Positions 16,086-19,242 of a stretch of 19,242 bases of DNA are shown one piece after another. The translations under genes and the position numbers were made by a program. The notes beneath the pieces were generated by a model, which did not search any database, was not told the DNA's origin, and saw nothing but the letters and a program-made list of their open reading frames with translations. This DNA is from CAWDMN01 sp963803155 (GTDB taxonomy: Bacteria; Acidobacteriota; Terriglobia; Versatilivoradales; Versatilivoraceae), in contig CAWDMN010000080.1 in the NCBI GenBank assembly GCA_963803155.1, positions 1 to 19,242 on the forward strand, written 5' to 3'. The first letter of the stretch is position 1. The number at the start of each line of letters is the position of its first letter.

Positions 16086-17790
16086 AGGGGACAACCGAAA
16101 AGGGATTAATCGTAGGACTTATCGAAGAATGCCGCAATTGATTTATATTCTCTTGGGGCTAGTTGTTCTTTTTTATGGCTCATTTAGGATCCGGGCTGCC
16201 CAAAACCCCCAGATCAGCGTCATGCCGGAAGAATTCCGGCGCCAGGCGGAAATAAGATATAAAGAGTATGGACCCCGGTTGCATGAGTTGGTCAGCACCG
16301 ACGATCCGAAAATCAACGCGCTGATCGAACGGGTTTACCGGGAATGTGTTTTGGGAAAGCTCTTCGATCCGATGCCGCCTGAACTTCCCTATCGCTGGCT
16401 GGCTCCCGGGGGATCCTACTATCTCGGGCAGTGGCTGTGGGACACGATGTTCGTAGTCAATGCCTTTGCTCCACTCAACGATGACAAGGTAGTCAGGGAG
16501 GTTTTTGAAAATTACTGGTACACCATTGAGAATAACCCGGATGCTCCCAAGGGCAGTTTCCGTTACGGCATGGTTCCCAATTTTCTGGGGGCCCGCACGC
16601 TCCGCAAAGAGGGAAAAGCCTGGCCACCAGTCGGCTATTCGCAAATCCCGATTTTGGGCTGGGGCTGTTTACTGGCATACCGGCAAACCAATGACCGGCA
16701 ATTGATTGAACGGGCACTGCCTAATCTCGTGGCTTTTGATGAATGGTATTCCACCGAGCGCGATACGGATGGGGACGGATTGATCGAGTATGGCGCGTAT
16801 GAGGCGGTGGACCGCAACTCTCTCCTGCAGACGGCCAGGTTCGAAACTTTCGACTTTCATCTGCCTCTGGACGAAATGCAAATGACATTGCATCCGCGCA
16901 GGAAAGAAGGCGGAGCATGGTATGGAAATGTCGAAGGAGTGGAGCAAACCTCTTTCCTGCTGATGACGGAAAGGGCGATTGGCGAGATTGCCCGGGAACT
17001 GGGCCAAACCGAGTTGGCGAGTCGCTATGAAAAGACGGTGGCTCGCCGCATCCAGGCTATGCAGCAGAAGATGTGGAACTCCCGCGATGAGTTTTTCTAC
17101 AGCCTCGATCGGGACAGCGACCGGCAGATTCCGGTGCGGACTATACAGGGATTCCTGACTCTCGCCGCCGGAGCCGCCACTCCCGCACAAGCCGCGGCCC
17201 TGGCGGCGCAACTCAAAAATCCGCGGCGCTGGTGGGCCCCCTACCCGGTCCCTACCTGCGCCATGGACGAGCCCAAATACAATCCTCGTGGATACTGGCG
17301 CGGCGACATGTGGCCTCCCACCACCTACCTGGTCGCCCATGGACTCCGCCAATATGGGTACGACGAATTGGCTATGGCTCTAACACTCCGCTTGCGCGCC
17401 TTGATTGAAGAGAAGGGCATCAATGAAACCTACGATAGTCAGACCGGCGAACCTCTTGGAGTGAGCGGGCTGGGGATGTCGTGCGCCATATGGAATATGA
17501 TGGTGGAAAACCTCTATGGTGTGCAGGAAGACTTTCGAACCATCCGCAGACCCGCGGACGCCACAGGAAGGCGGCTCATACTCGGCAAACTGAGGCTAAA
17601 TTATCCCACCAGCCGTTCCGTGGAAGTTCAGTCGGAATTTGACCGGGATTTCCACATCAGCTTTCCATCGTTCAAGGGATCCGGTGTCCCCCGTGTGACC
17701 CGTCAAGGAAAGCCCGTGAAGGCGGATGGCTCTCCGCGGGAAGTCCGCTTTAAGGCGATTGCCGGCAAGCCATACCGAGTTGAATTTTAG
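16075..17790 (+). CDS. MGH1/GH63-like glycoside hydrolase, (alpha/alpha)6 barrel
   Basis: The 571-residue protein belongs to the six-hairpin glycosidase superfamily, closest in style to MGH1-like (mannosylglycerate hydrolase) and GH63 enzymes. Residues about 20-42 are a signal or anchor helix. Motifs in order are GQWLWDTMFVVNAF (118-131), SFRYGMVPNF (161-170), DTDGDGLIEYGAYEAVDRNS (230-249), YWRGDMWPPTTYLV (407-420) and INETYDSQTGEPLG (449-462). By analogy with GH63/MGH, an Asp near 246 and Glu451 are the best candidates for acid and base. The usual ESGMDNSP motif is altered here, so the first assignment is uncertain. A C-terminal beta domain spans about 495-571. AAGGAGGT precedes the ATG closely, inside the end of the CehA-like gene, with which it overlaps by 11 bases. 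The two products probably act on the same extracytoplasmic substrate, likely an alpha-linked sugar or glycoside. Confidence 0.85.
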   Translation: MTTKGDNRKGINRRTYRRMPQLIYILLGLVVLFYGSFRIRAAQNPQISVMPEEFRRQAEIRYKEYGPRLHELVSTDDPKINALIERVYRECVLGKLFDPMPPELPYRWLAPGGSYYLGQWLWDTMFVVNAFAPLNDDKVVREVFENYWYTIENNPDAPKGSFRYGMVPNFLGARTLRKEGKAWPPVGYSQIPILGWGCLLAYRQTNDRQLIERALPNLVAFDEWYSTERDTDGDGLIEYGAYEAVDRNSLLQTARFETFDFHLPLDEMQMTLHPRRKEGGAWYGNVEGVEQTSFLLMTERAIGEIARELGQTELASRYEKTVARRIQAMQQKMWNSRDEFFYSLDRDSDRQIPVRTIQGFLTLAAGAATPAQAAALAAQLKNPRRWWAPYPVPTCAMDEPKYNPRGYWRGDMWPPTTYLVAHGLRQYGYDELAMALTLRLRALIEEKGINETYDSQTGEPLGVSGLGMSCAIWNMMVENLYGVQEDFRTIRRPADATGRRLILGKLRLNYPTSRSVEVQSEFDRDFHISFPSFKGSGVPRVTRQGKPVKADGSPREVRFKAIAGKPYRVEF

Positions 17791-17936
17791 GAGGGGGGAA
17801 AGTCTAATGCTCGGCTTGGCGCTTTCTTGATCACAAAGGCCAAAATGGATGGGCCGAACATAGGCTAATTTTCTTTTTTTTAAGGAAGGTTTCCCCCAGC
17901 TTTCGTCAGTCGGCGTGCAGTTATCTACAACGATTA

Positions 17937-17942
17937 GGAGGG
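17937..17942 (+). promoter_or_regulatory. Ribosome binding site for the molybdopterin oxidoreductase
   Basis: AGGAGG lies four bases before the ATG at 17947 and fixes this start. It places the twin-arginine motif 15 residues from the N-terminus. The preceding gap 17791-17936 contains a T8 tract at about 17874 but no clear terminator stem. Confidence 0.6.
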
Positions 17943-17946
17943 TTGT

Positions 17947-19197
17947 ATGAATGGATATGATCTCTTTCACGAGCATGGATTGGTGACGCGGCGTTACTTT
18001 TGCCAATTGGGGAGCGTAGCGATCGCAGCTTGGAACGGTTCTCCGCTCGCCGCCAGCAACACCACGCCCGACGCTCAATTGCAGGAAGCCATGTCCAAAC
18101 TGGAGTACCTGACTCCCTTGAGCCGTGCCCACATTTTGGACAAAGGGAAAGCGGGTGTCGCCCAACTTTCTCTGGAAAGGCTTCGCGATGTAGGTCTGGT
18201 CCCGGAGACGTGGTCCCTTGAAGTGGTCCCGGATCCTGCGAGTGATTCTGTTGTGGAAAAACCCTTCTCCCGGAAACTCGGCAACGCCCTGGACTGGAAT
18301 GGCCTGATGAAATTGGCCGACAAGCACGGCACCCGTTTCCTGCAAGTTTGTACCTGCACGAATGGCCCCGATCCATTTCACATGAGCCTGTGGGAGGGGG
18401 TGCCTCTCCGGGAAGTCATCGGGCTAACCCGGCCCAAGGACAAAGTCCGCCGGGTCTATTACCAAAGCTACCACCCCGAAAACCTTCCCCCATTTCAAAG
18501 TTCTTTGCCGCTGGCGCAGATTCTGGAAAACCCTCCGGGGCAGATGCCCGTCATTCTCGCCTATAAGATGAATGGCCAGATTATTCCGGCCTCACATGGG
18601 GGACCGGTGCGGATAATCGTTCCGGGCGCATATGGCAGCAAGCAAATCAAGTGGGTTCACCGAGTCGTCCTCACCAACGAATTCAAGGCCAACGATTCAG
18701 ACGCGGATTTGAACAATGATCCGGAAAACGCGCTAAAGACCAGGGCTAGATTTATCAATGCGCCCGCTGAGATTCCCGCCGCAAAACCTTTCGCCCTTAC
18801 GGGTATGGCACAGATCGGCCTATCGAGCCTTAGCAAGGTTCAGCACTGTGTGCATTCTCTGCAGAACCCCTGGCCGGCGGACGACCCATATCTTTCCAAA
18901 GCCGATTGGAAAGACTGTGCCATTCTTCCGCCTCCCGCCAACTGGGGTGGAGATCTTCCGGGGGGGAAGTTGCCTTCCACGGCCCAGACTGATCCGGCCA
19001 CCGGCGCGCCCCTCCAATGGCCGATACGCTACACCATTGTTCACTGGGCGTCATTAATCCCCGGCTTGCCTCCCGGCAATTACGAATTATGCTGCCGCAC
19101 CATCGACGGCAATGGCATAGCACAGCCCCTGCCGCGCACACTGCCCAGGACCGGCTGGAACGAAATCCAGCATCATTCGCTCTTTGTGAAATCGTAA
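17947..19197 (+). CDS. Tat-exported sulfite-oxidase-family molybdopterin oxidoreductase
   Basis: The 416-residue product matches the sulfite oxidase superfamily: a molybdopterin-binding domain followed by a Moco dimerisation domain. A Tat signal is visible at residues 14-28 (TRRYFCQLGSVAIAAW), so the folded, cofactor-loaded enzyme should be exported to the periplasm. In the Moco domain, the probable molybdenum-ligand cysteine is C137 in VCTCTNG, with C135 as an alternative. It is followed by SLWEGVPLREV (147-157) and GGPVRIIVPGAYGSKQIKWV (218-237), the family's strongest signature. The dimerisation domain (about 245-410) has PWPADDPYLSKADWKD and GNYELCCRTIDGNGIAQPLP. The protein is complete, and length fits planctomycete and acidobacterial homologues. 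The electron acceptor and true substrate are unknown; no haem subunit is adjacent. It follows the glycosidase gene by 156 bases, so co-transcription is possible but unproven. Confidence 0.88.
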   Translation: MNGYDLFHEHGLVTRRYFCQLGSVAIAAWNGSPLAASNTTPDAQLQEAMSKLEYLTPLSRAHILDKGKAGVAQLSLERLRDVGLVPETWSLEVVPDPASDSVVEKPFSRKLGNALDWNGLMKLADKHGTRFLQVCTCTNGPDPFHMSLWEGVPLREVIGLTRPKDKVRRVYYQSYHPENLPPFQSSLPLAQILENPPGQMPVILAYKMNGQIIPASHGGPVRIIVPGAYGSKQIKWVHRVVLTNEFKANDSDADLNNDPENALKTRARFINAPAEIPAAKPFALTGMAQIGLSSLSKVQHCVHSLQNPWPADDPYLSKADWKDCAILPPPANWGGDLPGGKLPSTAQTDPATGAPLQWPIRYTIVHWASLIPGLPPGNYELCCRTIDGNGIAQPLPRTLPRTGWNEIQHHSLFVKS

Positions 19198-19214
19198 GGT
19201 TGGTGGCGGGCTTG

Positions 19215-19242
19215 AAATGCGCCAAGCAAGCGTGGCGCATTT
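19215..19242 (+). terminator. Rho-independent-type terminator hairpin at the right edge
   Basis: AAATGCGCCA (19215-19224) and TGGCGCATTT (19233-19242) form a perfect 10-bp stem around an eight-base loop. It begins 18 bases after the oxidoreductase stop. The window ends in TTT, so the length of the T-run is unseen; the AAA/TTT arms would also suit a bidirectional terminator. Confidence 0.7.

Noticed and set aside
17810..17890. Terminator between the glycosidase and the oxidoreductase
   Set aside because: Only a weak GGCC/GGCC pairing exists and the T-tract is too far from it to form a convincing terminator.

Overview
The window looks like chromosomal DNA of a soil-type Gram-negative bacterium, most plausibly an acidobacterium or a related deep lineage. 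This is inferred from three things: a two-FtsX orphan ABC permease of the ADOP type, a run of secreted CehA/McbA-like, MGH1-like and Tat-dependent sulfite-oxidase-like proteins, and repeat-rich intergenic DNA. No rRNA, tRNA or species marker is present, so the assignment is tentative.

Left part (1-3720) is a damaged zone. On the minus strand lies an alphaproteobacterial-looking signalling gene (winged helix, cyclase homology domain, AAA ATPase, TPR). Its 5' end is missing, a one-base frameshift splits it near 1861, and its 3' end is fused in frame to the C-terminal half of a DsrE/DsrF/DrsH-like protein. A small intact KGG-motif gene (3172-3399, plus strand) lies between this wreck and a 3'-truncated RND pump gene. 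Three breakpoints (about 648, 3116 and 3722) occur within 3.1 kb, pointing either to a rearranged island or to an assembly chimera.

Middle part (3626-9889) is a minus-strand efflux operon: a MarR-family regulator, a MdtA-like periplasmic adaptor, a full-length MdtB-like RND pump and an MdtC-like RND pump cut off after about 376 residues. The pump genes overlap by four bases (ATGA and GTGA). A 16-bp perfect palindrome covers the likely -10 box in front of marR, which suggests autoregulation. No outer-membrane factor is in the window. Further right are a poly-G hairpin element and a minus-strand ADOP-type permease (10474-12912) with no ATPase partner beside it.

The 960-bp gap 12913-13871 holds several structured elements: a palindrome, a long inverted repeat, a pair of 43-bp direct repeats around an element that can fold into a four-way junction, and a four-helix-bundle gene remnant inside imperfect inverted repeats.

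Right part (13872-19197) carries three plus-strand genes for exported or membrane-anchored proteins. A CehA/McbA-like protein with an incomplete PHP metal site overlaps an MGH1/GH63-like glycosidase gene by 11 bases. After a 156-bp gap comes a Tat-exported molybdopterin oxidoreductase of the sulfite oxidase family. A 10-bp-stem hairpin at the right edge probably ends this transcript. The first two genes probably act together on an extracytoplasmic carbohydrate-like substrate; the substrate cannot be read from the sequence.
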